Source: CAYUNE01 sp964446115 (GTDB taxonomy: Bacteria; Desulfobacterota; Desulfobulbia; Desulfobulbales; Desulfobulbaceae). From it: DNA of 64,000 bases. Below the pieces are notes generated by a model. The model made no database searches. It was not told where the DNA came from and saw only the letters and a program-made list of their open reading frames with translations. Both the position numbers and the translations under genes were made by a program. Shown here piece after piece: positions 17,582-26,752 of the stretch. Each line of letters starts with the position of its first letter. The stretch's first letter is position 1. The stretch lies in contig CAYUNE010000037.1 in the NCBI GenBank assembly GCA_964446115.1, positions 51,451 to 115,450 of the forward strand, written 5' to 3'.

Positions 17582-18775
17582 TCACCTCTCCTCTTGGTGC
17601 AGGCGGATCGCCCGGGTGCGGATAACCCCCGGACTGTCCAGGATATCCGTGAGCACCGCATCGCTGATTTCCGATTCGCAGTCGATGATGTTATAGCCGA
17701 TGGTGCCGTTGCTCTCGTTGTTGAGGCTGGCGATATTGATGTAGTTTGCCCCGAGAATGTTGGTAATGGAGCCGATCATGCCCGGCAGATCCTCGTTGAC
17801 GACGATGAGGCGGGTGTGGACCTTTGCCGAGGGAATCGACTCGATGTTGGGAAAGTTGACGCTGTGGGTGACGTTGCCGTATTCCAGGTAGTTCTTGAGT
17901 TCAGAGACGGCCATGCAGGCGCAGTTTCCCTCGGATTCCCGGGTGCTGGCGCCCAGATGGGGAGAGACCAGGATCTTGTCGTGTCCCAGGATGGCGGCGG
18001 AGGGAAAGTCGGTCATGAAACCGCTGAGCCTGTCCTCGTTGAGGGCCTTGAGCAGAGCTGATTCATCGACAATGGGACCGCGGGAATAGTTGATGAGAAT
18101 CGCCTCCGGCTTGACCAGAGACAGCAGCTCGTCGGAAATCAGTCCCTGCGTATTCTTGTTAAGGGGCACATGGAGGCTGATGATATCGGCCCGTGCCATG
18201 ACCTCGTCGCGGGAGCGGACCAGTTCCACCTCGGGGAGCAGGACATGGATGTTGTCCAGCAGCGGAAAGGGATCAAAGGCCACAACCCGCATGCCGTGAT
18301 GAATGCCGGCATTGGCAACCCGTACCCCGATCTGGCCAAGCCCGATAATGCCCAGGACCTTGCCGGCCATCTCCTCGCCACGGAACATTTTTTTCTTGGC
18401 CTCCACCTCCCGCTCGATGTCCTCGTTGTCCAGGCCGATGAGTTTGCGGCAGAAGGCGATGGCATGACAGGTGTTGCGGAAGTGGATACCGAGCATGGTA
18501 AAGACGAGTTCCACCACGGCATTGGCATTGGCTCCCGGGGTGTTGAAGACACAGATCCCCTTTTTGGTCGCCTTTTCAACCGGAATATTATTGACCCCGG
18601 CACCGGCCCTGGCCACGGCCAGCAGTGACGGATAATCGTCGATGTTGACCGGCGAGCTGCGGACAACGATGCCGTGGGGATCGGCTTCATCTTCGCCGAC
18701 CACGTAATTGTCCGTCAGGAGCTCAAGGCCTTCAGCGGCAATGGCGTTGAGGATTTTGATGCGATATGGTTCCAT
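17582..18775 (-). CDS. serA: D-3-phosphoglycerate dehydrogenase
   Basis: This enzyme catalyses the first step of serine synthesis, oxidising 3-phosphoglycerate with NAD. The protein has 397 residues. It contains ARAGAGVNNIPVEKATKKG, the Rossmann motif GIIGLGQIGVRVANAG near residue 150, INYSRGPIVDESAL, the catalytic histidine in SPHLGASTRESEGN and a C-terminal ACT domain (about 320-395, VNEDLPGMIGSITNILG). The ACT domain suggests serine feedback. The start ATG has GGAGAG upstream. The leader carries an AT-rich inverted repeat at 18797-18824. It stands alone, followed by the structured aconitase leader. Confidence 0.95.
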   Translation of the reverse strand: MEPYRIKILNAIAAEGLELLTDNYVVGEDEADPHGIVVRSSPVNIDDYPSLLAVARAGAGVNNIPVEKATKKGICVFNTPGANANAVVELVFTMLGIHFRNTCHAIAFCRKLIGLDNEDIEREVEAKKKMFRGEEMAGKVLGIIGLGQIGVRVANAGIHHGMRVVAFDPFPLLDNIHVLLPEVELVRSRDEVMARADIISLHVPLNKNTQGLISDELLSLVKPEAILINYSRGPIVDESALLKALNEDRLSGFMTDFPSAAILGHDKILVSPHLGASTRESEGNCACMAVSELKNYLEYGNVTHSVNFPNIESIPSAKVHTRLIVVNEDLPGMIGSITNILGANYINIASLNNESNGTIGYNIIDCESEISDAVLTDILDSPGVIRTRAIRLHQEER

Positions 18776-18796
18776 GATTCTCTCCTGCAGTGAATG

Positions 18797-18824
18797 GGTA
18801 AAAAAGTTCTACTGTTTTTTTACC
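18797..18824. repeat. AT-rich inverted repeat upstream of serA
   Basis: GGTAAAAAA and TTTTTTTACC form a 9-bp palindrome around a 9-base centre. It lies 22 bases before the serA start in the divergent gap. It could be an operator or an mRNA hairpin in the serA leader; nothing else identifies it. Confidence 0.5.
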
Positions 18825-18854
18825 GGAGAATGATTAGGGTTAGGCGATCAAGAC

Positions 18855-18923
18855 CTCACCGGTTGCGGTTTGGAAGCAAGATATACCGCCGGGTTACGAA
18901 TCCGATGATCGGTTGCCAGGACC
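18855..18923 (+). repeat. Dispersed hairpin element, copy 2 (M1/ChaN leader)
   Basis: The core GATATACCGCCGGGTTACGA continues to ATCC and ends in ATGATCGGTTGCC. GCGGT before and ACCGC within the core can pair, and GGGTT/AATCC forms the second hairpin with one G-T pair. It ends about 35 bases before the ATG of the M1/ChaN fusion gene. Confidence 0.72.
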
Positions 18924-18957
18924 ATTTATAAACAAATTCTATCGAAAAACACAAGAA

Positions 18958-21900
18958 ATGCGGGTATTGAGAAAAAAAAACAATATGTTGTTGCCAATAC
19001 ACTTTTTCTTTACATCACCGGTTTTGCTGCTTGCGATTTTCCTGTTGCCGCCGGTGCTGCTTGCAAGGGGAGAGGACCGGGTGGAGAGCCATGAAATTCA
19101 TATCAGCTTCGATCTTCAGTCAGCCACCCTGAGCGGCACTTCGCGCATCCAGGTGCTTCCGAACAGGGGCCTGACCCTTGATGGCGGCCCGCTGGCCATC
19201 ACCGGAGCGGTGTTGAACCGTGCCGATGCCGAGGCCCTTGTGCTGCAACCTGGTGACGACAACAGCATCACTCTGGAACCGGCGGCAACCCAACGCCGGC
19301 TGCTGGTGTCCTGGGAGCTGCGGGCAGATGATCCCATGGGGACGGACAATCTCATTGGAGCAAACGGCATTACCCTGGCAGGATTCTGGCATCCGGTGCC
19401 GGATCGCGACATGCTCTATACGGTGACGGCGGACCTGCCCCGGGGATTTACCGCGGTCACCGAAGCGGACCGCATCGTCGAAACCACCCTTCGGGGGCGC
19501 AGGCAGATGAAGGCATCCTTTCCCCATCCCCTTCCCGGGGTTCACTTCGTCGCCGGTCCCTACAAGGTGGCCAAACGGAAGGTCTCCGACACAACCACTC
19601 TCTATACCTATTTTTTCCCGGAAGATGAAAAACTCGCCGACGAGTATCTGCAGCAGGCATCCTGTTATCTTGAGCGCTATGAGAAGCTGATCGGTCCCTA
19701 TCCCTATGCCCGCTTTGCCATTGTCGAAAACAGGCTGCCCACCGGCTACGGCATGCCGGCCTTTACCCTGTTGGGGCAGGCCGTGGTGCGGCTGCCCTTT
19801 ATCAAGGATACCTCGCTGGGGCATGAGATCCTCCACTCCTGGTTCGGTAATTCCATCTTTCTCAAGGATGGGGAAGGAAACTGGTGCGAGGGGCTTACCA
19901 CCTATCTGGCGGACCAGGCCTATGCCGCTGACAGCGGTAAAGGATCGGAGTATCGGAAAAATCAGTTGCTGCGTTATCAGGCCTATGTGCACGACGACAA
20001 CGACCTGACGTTGGCTGATTTTCGCAACAGCGGCGATGGGCGGCCATCGGCGCGCACGATGCGGACCATCGGCTATGACCGGGGCAGCATGCTCTTTCAT
20101 ATGCTGCGAACCCGCATCGGGGATGAGGCTTTTTTTAAGGGACTTCAACGGTTCTATAAAGAAAAGAGGTATGAGCGCGCCGGCTGGAGCGATATCGAAG
20201 CCGTCTTTTCCGCGGTGAGCGGGCGCGACCTTGGGCCGTTTTTCTCCACATGGCTGAGCCGGCCCGATATACCCGGGCTGAGCGTGCGTCATGCCGAAGT
20301 GGAACAGAGCGGACAAGGTTTTCGTCTCTCCTTTACACTGGTGCAGGCCAATGACAAGCCCTTTGATCTGACGGTTCCCCTGGTGGTGGAAACGGTTCTC
20401 GACACAGTGAGTAAAAAGATTCGTGTCTCCGAAAGGGAAACCACCGTGCATGTCGATCTCGACACCGTCCCCCTTTCTCTCACCGTTGATCCCCGATATG
20501 ACATTCTGCGGAAACTCAGCAGCGGGGAAATGGTTCCCACCTGGTCCGGTTTTATCGGCGCCGCCGGGAAAAAGGTGGTGGTGACGGGCGGGAGTGTAAG
20601 CGGAACCGCAGGGAAAATCTATACCCCGTTTCTCACCATGCTCACAAAGGCGGGCTGCACCGTGATCAAAGAAGAAGAGCTGACCAACAGCGATCTGCAA
20701 AAGGGCAGTTATCTCTTTCTGGGTGCTTCCGCCCACACCAGGGCGCTGTTTGCCCGGAGCGATTCCGTTGATGACGGCGTTGTGGTGGATATCAGGGCAA
20801 ATCCGCTGGCAGAGGGCGAGCTGATTGTCATGATCACCTCATCTTCCGAGGAGCAGTCCGCCCAGGTTGTACGAAAACTCAAGCATTACGGCAAATACAG
20901 TTATCTCCGTTTCAGGGACGGCAGGTCTGTTGAGAAGAAGGCGGCAGCCTCGTCGGAGGGGATCATCGTAGTCCTCGGAGAGGAGCCCGCCGGTGTGGCC
21001 GTGCGGCAGACAAGGGGGTTTGGTGATATCATTGCCGAGCTGGGAAGAAACAGGGTGGTCTATATCGGGGAGACCCATACTGATTATGGGAATCATCTGA
21101 TGCAGTTACAGATAATTCAGGGGTTGCACAGGATCCATCCCCGCCTGGCAATCGGCATGGAGATGTTCCCGCGCGCGGTGCAACCCGTTCTCGATGACTA
21201 TATCCAGGGACGGATCAAGGACGAAAAGGAGTTTCTGAAAAAATCAGGCTATTTTTCCGGCTGGGGCTATGACTATCGTTTTTATCGGCCGGTGATCAAC
21301 TTTGCCCGTAAAAATCATATTCCCGTGATCGGTCTCAACCTGAAAAAGGAGATTGTCTCCACCATTTTCCGGCAGGGACACACCGATGAGCTTTCCCCGG
21401 AGCAACTGGCGGAGATTCCGGAGGAGCGCGATCTCGATCTGCCCGGCTACCGCCGCCGGCTGGCGGAAATTCATGCCGTGCACGGTTCCATGGGCGGCGG
21501 TCACTCCCGAAACTTCAGCGGTTTTATCCAGGCCCAGGCCCTTTGGGATGAAACCATGGCCGAGTCGGTGGTGAATTTTCTCAACGCCAATCCAGGTATG
21601 AAAATGGTGGTCCTGGCCGGAACCGGTCATATTTACAAAGACAGCGCCATTCCTCCGCGGGTGGCCAGGAGGCTTGCGGTCAGCCAGGTCACGGTGGCTC
21701 CCATCTATTCCGGTGAGCAGGGCAGGGAACAGGGGAAGAAGCTCGATTATCTCCTCTACACCGAATCCCTTTCCCTGCCGCCGGCTCCCAAAATCGGCGT
21801 TATGCTCAAGGAAGAGCCGCTGGAGCAAGGGGAAGGGGAGGCCAAGGGAGAAAAGAAAAAGAGCACCCGCATGCGGGTGGCCGGTATCAGCCCGCACGGC

Positions 21901-22125
21901 AAGGCCGGCGAAGCCGGGATCAAGGTTGATGACATCATCATCACTGTTGACGGAATCACCGTTGAGACCATCGATGATATCAAGATCGCCCTGCTTGATA
22001 AAAAGGCGGGGGATACCGCCGAGATCCGGCTGAAACGGGAGAGAACCCTACTACCCGACGAGGAGCTCACCGTCAAGGTCGAACTCTCCTCTATGCGGGG
22101 AAGAAAACCTCCGGGACATCCGTAG
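18958..22125 (+). CDS. Exported M1-family peptidase fused to ChaN-like and PDZ domains
   Basis: A protein of about 1055 residues with an N-terminal basic stretch and one hydrophobic segment (about 12-35), so exported or membrane-anchored. Residues about 50-520 form a gluzincin (M1) metallopeptidase: the zinc motif HEILHSWFGN near 288 and the second zinc ligand in NWCEGLTTYLAD about 20 residues later are intact. Residues about 690-915 match ChaN/DUF399 haem-binding proteins (VVYIGETHTDYGNHLMQLQ, IGMEMFPRAVQPVLDDY, VVLAGTGHIYKD). The C-terminal 90 residues form a PDZ domain. The upstream TTG at 18913 is also in frame, but ATG 18958 fits the signal sequence better; no strong ribosome site decides it. 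It converges on manC. Function may join peptide or haem-protein degradation to iron uptake, which is inference. Confidence 0.85.
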   Translation: MRVLRKKNNMLLPIHFFFTSPVLLLAIFLLPPVLLARGEDRVESHEIHISFDLQSATLSGTSRIQVLPNRGLTLDGGPLAITGAVLNRADAEALVLQPGDDNSITLEPAATQRRLLVSWELRADDPMGTDNLIGANGITLAGFWHPVPDRDMLYTVTADLPRGFTAVTEADRIVETTLRGRRQMKASFPHPLPGVHFVAGPYKVAKRKVSDTTTLYTYFFPEDEKLADEYLQQASCYLERYEKLIGPYPYARFAIVENRLPTGYGMPAFTLLGQAVVRLPFIKDTSLGHEILHSWFGNSIFLKDGEGNWCEGLTTYLADQAYAADSGKGSEYRKNQLLRYQAYVHDDNDLTLADFRNSGDGRPSARTMRTIGYDRGSMLFHMLRTRIGDEAFFKGLQRFYKEKRYERAGWSDIEAVFSAVSGRDLGPFFSTWLSRPDIPGLSVRHAEVEQSGQGFRLSFTLVQANDKPFDLTVPLVVETVLDTVSKKIRVSERETTVHVDLDTVPLSLTVDPRYDILRKLSSGEMVPTWSGFIGAAGKKVVVTGGSVSGTAGKIYTPFLTMLTKAGCTVIKEEELTNSDLQKGSYLFLGASAHTRALFARSDSVDDGVVVDIRANPLAEGELIVMITSSSEEQSAQVVRKLKHYGKYSYLRFRDGRSVEKKAAASSEGIIVVLGEEPAGVAVRQTRGFGDIIAELGRNRVVYIGETHTDYGNHLMQLQIIQGLHRIHPRLAIGMEMFPRAVQPVLDDYIQGRIKDEKEFLKKSGYFSGWGYDYRFYRPVINFARKNHIPVIGLNLKKEIVSTIFRQGHTDELSPEQLAEIPEERDLDLPGYRRRLAEIHAVHGSMGGGHSRNFSGFIQAQALWDETMAESVVNFLNANPGMKMVVLAGTGHIYKDSAIPPRVARRLAVSQVTVAPIYSGEQGREQGKKLDYLLYTESLSLPPAPKIGVMLKEEPLEQGEGEAKGEKKKSTRMRVAGISPHGKAGEAGIKVDDIIITVDGITVETIDDIKIALLDKKAGDTAEIRLKRERTLLPDEELTVKVELSSMRGRKPPGHP

Positions 22126-22141
22126 GAAAGAGGCGGTAAGC

Positions 22142-23563
22142 TCAATCCTTATCGCTTTCCGGGCTCCTGCCGTAGACATCGTCATAGCGGACAATGTCAT
22201 CCTCTCCCAGGTAGGAGCCGATCTGCACCTCTATGAGCTCCAGGGGAATAACCCCGGGATTTTCCAGGCGGTGGCGTCTGCCTGCCGGAATATAGGTGGA
22301 TTCATCCTCATGGAGCAGGAAGGAGTCATCTCCGTTGGTGATGCGCGCCGTTCCCGAGACCACCACCCAGTGTTCGTGGCGGTGATGGTGCATCTGGAGA
22401 GAGAGCTTGGCTCCGGGATTGACGGTGATACGTTTTATCTGAAAACGGGGCTGCATCTCCAGGGTGGTGTAACTTCCCCAGGGCCGGTAAACGGTTCGAT
22501 GCACGTGGTACTGCTCCCGCCCTTCGGATTTGAGGCGTTTGACGATTTTTTTGACATCCTGGGATCTGGACAGCGGGGCCACCAGCAGGGCATCTCCGGT
22601 CTCCACCACCATGGTATCCGTGAGTCCGATGGCGGTGACCAGCATATCCTCGGAGTGGATGAGAGAATTTTTGACATCCTCGAGGAGAACATCGCCTCTG
22701 ACCACGTTGCCGTCATCATTCTTGTCGGCAACTTCCCAGAAAGCCTGCCAGGAACCGATATCGCTCCAACCGATATCCGCTTCGACAACAGCCGCCTGTC
22801 GCGTTTTTTCCATCAAAGCATAGTCAATGGAATTCCCAGGGCATTTTTCCATGGCCCCCTTGGAGAAGCGGAAGAAACGATTGTCCTGTTCGCCCTTTTG
22901 CAGGGCTTTGCTCATGCAGGCAAGCACCTCGGGAGCGTGTTCCTCCATTTCGTTGATAAAGGTGCCGATTGTAAAGGCGAACATTCCGGAATTCCAGAAA
23001 TATTGTCCACTGGCAATGTACTGTTCCGCAGTTTCTCGGTCCGGTTTTTCCACAAAAGAGGCCACCTTGCTGCCCTCCCCCCGAGAGATGTAACCATAGC
23101 CGGTTTCCGGTCGGTCGGGTACGATACCAAAGGTGGTGATGTGACCGTTTTCCGCCAAGGTTGCGGCTCGTTGTACCGCATCGATAAACGCCTGTTGCCG
23201 GGTGATGAGATGATCGGCCGGCAAAACCAGCAAAACGGGATTATTTCCCACCTTTTGCCGGGCATAGAGAGCGGCGCCGCAGATAGCCGGGGCGGTGTTG
23301 CGTCCCACCGGTTCCAGCAGGAGGTGATAAGAGTCGAAAAGCTTCAGCTCTTCAACCTGGGCTCTGGTGATGAAGCGGTGATCGTCGCCGATCACCAGGA
23401 TCGGCGGCAGAATATCGGGAAGAATGGCGACCCGCTGCAGGGTGGTCTGCAGGAGGGAGCGATTGCCGATGAGATCGAGCAGCTGTTTGGGATAGAGTTC
23501 GCGTGAGAGCGGCCAGAGCCGGGAACCGGTACCCCCGGCGAGAACAACCGGTTGAATCTGCAT
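22142..23563 (-). CDS. manC: Mannose-1-phosphate guanylyltransferase / mannose-6-phosphate isomerase
   Basis: A bifunctional 473-residue enzyme for GDP-mannose supply. The N-terminal nucleotidyltransferase has GGTGSRLWPLSRELYPKQLL near residue 10, VLPADHLI near 115, GYISRG and FVEKPDRETAEQY. The C-terminal cupin is a type II phosphomannose isomerase with LSLQMHHHRHEHWVVVSGTA and YIPAGRRHRLENPG. It lies downstream of manB with a 45-base gap on the same strand, so the pair is probably one operon feeding polysaccharide synthesis, perhaps the transferase at 9.3-10.8 kb. Confidence 0.94.
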   Translation of the reverse strand: MQIQPVVLAGGTGSRLWPLSRELYPKQLLDLIGNRSLLQTTLQRVAILPDILPPILVIGDDHRFITRAQVEELKLFDSYHLLLEPVGRNTAPAICGAALYARQKVGNNPVLLVLPADHLITRQQAFIDAVQRAATLAENGHITTFGIVPDRPETGYGYISRGEGSKVASFVEKPDRETAEQYIASGQYFWNSGMFAFTIGTFINEMEEHAPEVLACMSKALQKGEQDNRFFRFSKGAMEKCPGNSIDYALMEKTRQAAVVEADIGWSDIGSWQAFWEVADKNDDGNVVRGDVLLEDVKNSLIHSEDMLVTAIGLTDTMVVETGDALLVAPLSRSQDVKKIVKRLKSEGREQYHVHRTVYRPWGSYTTLEMQPRFQIKRITVNPGAKLSLQMHHHRHEHWVVVSGTARITNGDDSFLLHEDESTYIPAGRRHRLENPGVIPLELIEVQIGSYLGEDDIVRYDDVYGRSPESDKD

Positions 23564-23608
23564 GGATTTTTTCCTCCTGGTTGGGGTTGGACAGGGAGCC
23601 CGCGATAT

Positions 23609-25000
23609 TCAGGGTTGATCTTTGGCCGGGCTTTTTCCGATGAGACTGAGTAACTCCTTGGTTTTTTCCTGAAGCAGGTGGGGATCTCCCCTGGTTTCCA
23701 CGTTGAGCCGGATAACCGGTTCGGTATTGGAGCGGCGCAGGTTGAAACGGAAGTCATCAAAAGCGATACCGAGACCATCGGTCCTGTCGATTTCACCTCC
23801 GGGGAAGGCTTCTTCCACCCGGGCGAGGACGGCGGCAGGATCTTCTACCATGCTGTTGATCTCGCCGCTGACCGGATAGGCGGCCATTCGTTCATCCACC
23901 AGTTGCGAGAGGGGCTTGCCCGTTGTTGCCAGCAGGTTGCAGACCATGAGCCACGGTATCATGCCGGAGTCGCAGTAGCCGAAGTCGCGGAAGTAGTGGT
24001 GCGCCGACATTTCACCACCATAGACGGCATCCTCCTGCCTCATTTTTTCTTTGATAAAGGCATGGCCGGTGCGGGTCTGCACCGGTCTGCCGCCGGCCAG
24101 TCGCACCAGTTCACGCGTGTTCCAGATGAGCCGCGGATCATGGAGAATGACGGCTCCGGGATGGCGCTGCAATATGGAGGTTGCCAGGAGGCCCACCAGG
24201 TAATATCCTTCAATGAATCTTCCGGTCTCATCAAAGAAAAAACAGCGGTCGAAATCGCCATCCCAGGCAATCCCCATATCGGCCCGGTGTGAGCGCACCG
24301 CCTCTGCCGTCACCTCTCTGTTTTCCGGAAGTAGTGGATTGGGAACCCCATGGGGGAAGGTGCCGTCCGGCCGATGCTGCAGCTTGATGAATGTAAAGGG
24401 CAGGTGGTCCTCCAGCAGATCCACGATGGGGCCGGCACAACCGTTTCCACCATTGACCACCAGTTTCAGGGGAGGAAGTTTCAGCGGATCGACAAAGGAA
24501 AGCAGGTGCTCAATATAGGATTTTTTTGAAAACGCCTTGAGGTGTCGACCCGGTGTAGACGGATTTTCAGGCCGTCGGGCGGCGGCGGCAAGGCGGCGGG
24601 CCTTGCGGGCGATATCCCGGAGTCCGGTGTCGCCGCTTACCGGCCGGGCTCCGCGGAGAACCAGTTTCATGCCGTTGTAGTCGGCCGGATTATGGCTGGC
24701 GGTTACCATGATGCCGCCGTCAATCCCCTGTTGCTCTCCGCTAAAGACTGCGTGGTAGACCTCTTCGGTGCCGCAGAGCCCCAGATCGATCATGTCCGTA
24801 CCCTGTTCCGTCAGGGTTTTGATGAGAGTGTCGGTGATCGGTTGGCTGGAGAGCCGCATATCATGGCCGATAACCACCTGCTTAAGGTCGAAATGGTTGA
24901 CAAAGGCTGAGCCGATATACCCGGCCGCCTCTTCGCCAAAGGAATCGGGAACGCGTCCCCGCACATCATAGGCTGTGAAACAATTTAGCAGATCGGGCAT
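23609..25000 (-). CDS. manB: Phosphomannomutase/phosphoglucomutase
   Basis: A 463-residue alpha-D-phosphohexomutase that interconverts mannose-6-phosphate and mannose-1-phosphate, the step before ManC. Visible motifs are YDVRGRVPDSFGEE at the N-terminus, the phosphoserine loop TASHNPADYNG near residue 98, the metal loop WDGDFDRCFFFDE near 245, GGEMSAHHYF and the phosphate-binding RRSNTEPVIRLNVE at the C-terminus. The AlgC/CpsG type is likely. It is divergent from the histidine kinase gene, with a 168-base gap containing no further gene. Confidence 0.93.
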   Translation of the reverse strand: MPDLLNCFTAYDVRGRVPDSFGEEAAGYIGSAFVNHFDLKQVVIGHDMRLSSQPITDTLIKTLTEQGTDMIDLGLCGTEEVYHAVFSGEQQGIDGGIMVTASHNPADYNGMKLVLRGARPVSGDTGLRDIARKARRLAAAARRPENPSTPGRHLKAFSKKSYIEHLLSFVDPLKLPPLKLVVNGGNGCAGPIVDLLEDHLPFTFIKLQHRPDGTFPHGVPNPLLPENREVTAEAVRSHRADMGIAWDGDFDRCFFFDETGRFIEGYYLVGLLATSILQRHPGAVILHDPRLIWNTRELVRLAGGRPVQTRTGHAFIKEKMRQEDAVYGGEMSAHHYFRDFGYCDSGMIPWLMVCNLLATTGKPLSQLVDERMAAYPVSGEINSMVEDPAAVLARVEEAFPGGEIDRTDGLGIAFDDFRFNLRRSNTEPVIRLNVETRGDPHLLQEKTKELLSLIGKSPAKDQP

Positions 25001-25168
25001 TGGGATACCTTGAAAGCAGTCATTGCTTTTCGTTTCTGTTTTTGAAAGAATATATAAGAGTTATCGAGGTGATAAAGCTCTCGTAAAGGAATGTTGGGGC
25101 AGAGGGGTATTACTATTATCGTAGCGAAAGGACATGGGAAAGTCAATAATGGGCCGATCGGGTGATCC

Positions 25169-26734
25169 ATGCGTATGCAGGGGTTGAAATTTCATATCAG
25201 CACCACTCTGGTCATGCTGTTGACCATGGGCATGGTGCTGGTGATCTTTGTGGCTCTGATGCTATGGCAGCGCGACCTGTTACGGATGGAAAGGCTTGCC
25301 GGCAGCAGACTTGCCATGACTCTGGCGGTGCTGGAGCCGGATACTCTTTTGAGTCGCCTCAGCTCCGGGAGCCTCCTTGATGCCGGTGGTGCCGACTGTG
25401 TCATGGTCCTGGCCGGTGATGGGGCCGCCTCCCGGGTTTTCCCCGCCGACTGCGAAAGGGCCGAGGAACTGGGGGTGACCGTGCGGCAGGCGGCGACATC
25501 CAACCGGGTGGTGGATGTTGTTTTTCCACCCGGTCGCAGCCTTTTTTCTCCGGGTTCCAGGTGGATTATAAGTGCGGCTCCCCTAGGCTTGGGGTCAAAG
25601 CGAAGCGGGGCGGTGGGATTGGTCATGGAGGAGCGGGCTACCATAAGGTCGCTGCTGGAAAACAAAAACATCCTTTTTGTCTATCTGTTGATCAACGTGC
25701 TCATCCTGACGGTGGTCGGCTTTTTCAGGCTGGTGAAATTCGTGGTGCGTCCCATTGAAAAACTGGTTGCCCTGACCGAATCCTACAGCGATGATGTCAA
25801 TGGAATTTCCTTTCTGGCCCTTTCCGAGAAAAACGAGTTTGGCCGACTTTCTTCGGCTCTCAACCGGATGATGCAGCGCATAGAGACGGATCGTGAAAAA
25901 TTGCAGGCCACGGTTACCTCGCTCAAGGAGGCAAACCGTCGGCTCCGTGTTTCCTGCCATGAGACGGTGCGCACCGAGAAAATGGCATCCGTGGGTCGGC
26001 TGGCCGCCGGCCTTGCCCATGAGATCGGCAATCCTCTGGGTATCATCCAGGGCTATCTGGATCTACTTCAGGATGATCGGCTGACAGGGGATGAGCGCAA
26101 CGAGTTTATCAGCCGTGCCGACAGGGAGCTGCAACGTATTCATCAGCTTATCCGCCGGCTGCTTGACTTTTCCCGGCCGGCCCCTCCCACGGCAACGGAG
26201 GTGGCCCTGCATCCCCTTATCAGCGACCTGGTCGACATGGTGCAGGTACAGCCGCGATTGCGCGAAATCGAAATCAGAACGATATTGGAAGCAAAACCGG
26301 ATCTGGTACGGGGAAATCCCGATCAATTCAAGCAGGTGTTGCTGAACTGTCTCTTCAACGCGGCTGATGCCGTGTTGGAAAAGGATGAGGAACAGGGGAG
26401 GATTATCATCAAAACCGAAAACGTCGGCGAGCAAGTCGACCGGTCAAAAGAGGCAGCGCAAGGGAAGGCGTATGTGCGCGTCACGGTGGAGGATAACGGT
26501 ATCGGCATTGCCGACGCCGACCTGCCGGTGGTGTTTGATCCCTTTTTTACCACCAAGGATCCCGGCCGCGGCACAGGGCTGGGTCTGTCGGTTTCCCACG
26601 CCATTGTCGAAAATATGGGAGGGCGGATCACCGCCGCCAGTACGGAGGGAGAGGGAACAAGGATCATCATGGAGCTGCCGGTTGGGGCCTCCGGAAGTCC
26701 TGCCCGCGATCCGCGTGAAGATGACGAGAGATAA
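25169..26734 (+). CDS. Membrane sensor histidine kinase
   Basis: A 521-residue two-component kinase. The first membrane segment is near residues 10-35, a periplasmic loop of about 130 residues follows, and a second segment lies near 165-185, then a HAMP region and a coiled coil. The HisKA phosphoacceptor is in GLAHEIGNPLGIIQGYL near residue 285. The ATPase domain has the N box LLNCLFNAADAV, DNGIGIADADLP and GRGTGLGLS. The stimulus is unknown. It lies 18 bases before the sigma54-type regulator gene, so the two form a cognate pair. The adjacent pilin operon is the obvious candidate target, which is inference. Confidence 0.9.
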   Translation: MRMQGLKFHISTTLVMLLTMGMVLVIFVALMLWQRDLLRMERLAGSRLAMTLAVLEPDTLLSRLSSGSLLDAGGADCVMVLAGDGAASRVFPADCERAEELGVTVRQAATSNRVVDVVFPPGRSLFSPGSRWIISAAPLGLGSKRSGAVGLVMEERATIRSLLENKNILFVYLLINVLILTVVGFFRLVKFVVRPIEKLVALTESYSDDVNGISFLALSEKNEFGRLSSALNRMMQRIETDREKLQATVTSLKEANRRLRVSCHETVRTEKMASVGRLAAGLAHEIGNPLGIIQGYLDLLQDDRLTGDERNEFISRADRELQRIHQLIRRLLDFSRPAPPTATEVALHPLISDLVDMVQVQPRLREIEIRTILEAKPDLVRGNPDQFKQVLLNCLFNAADAVLEKDEEQGRIIIKTENVGEQVDRSKEAAQGKAYVRVTVEDNGIGIADADLPVVFDPFFTTKDPGRGTGLGLSVSHAIVENMGGRITAASTEGEGTRIIMELPVGASGSPARDPREDDER

Positions 26735-26752
26735 TTTTAATAGAATTTCGAT

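Noticed and set aside
18886..18915. A tRNA T-arm-like GGTTACGAATCC at the end of copy 2
   Set aside because: No D-arm, anticodon stem or acceptor stem surrounds it; it is the second hairpin of the dispersed element.
19120..20736. Long antisense frame opposite the M1/ChaN gene
   Set aside because: Mirror-frame bias of the strong coding frame; the translated text is low in recognisable structure.
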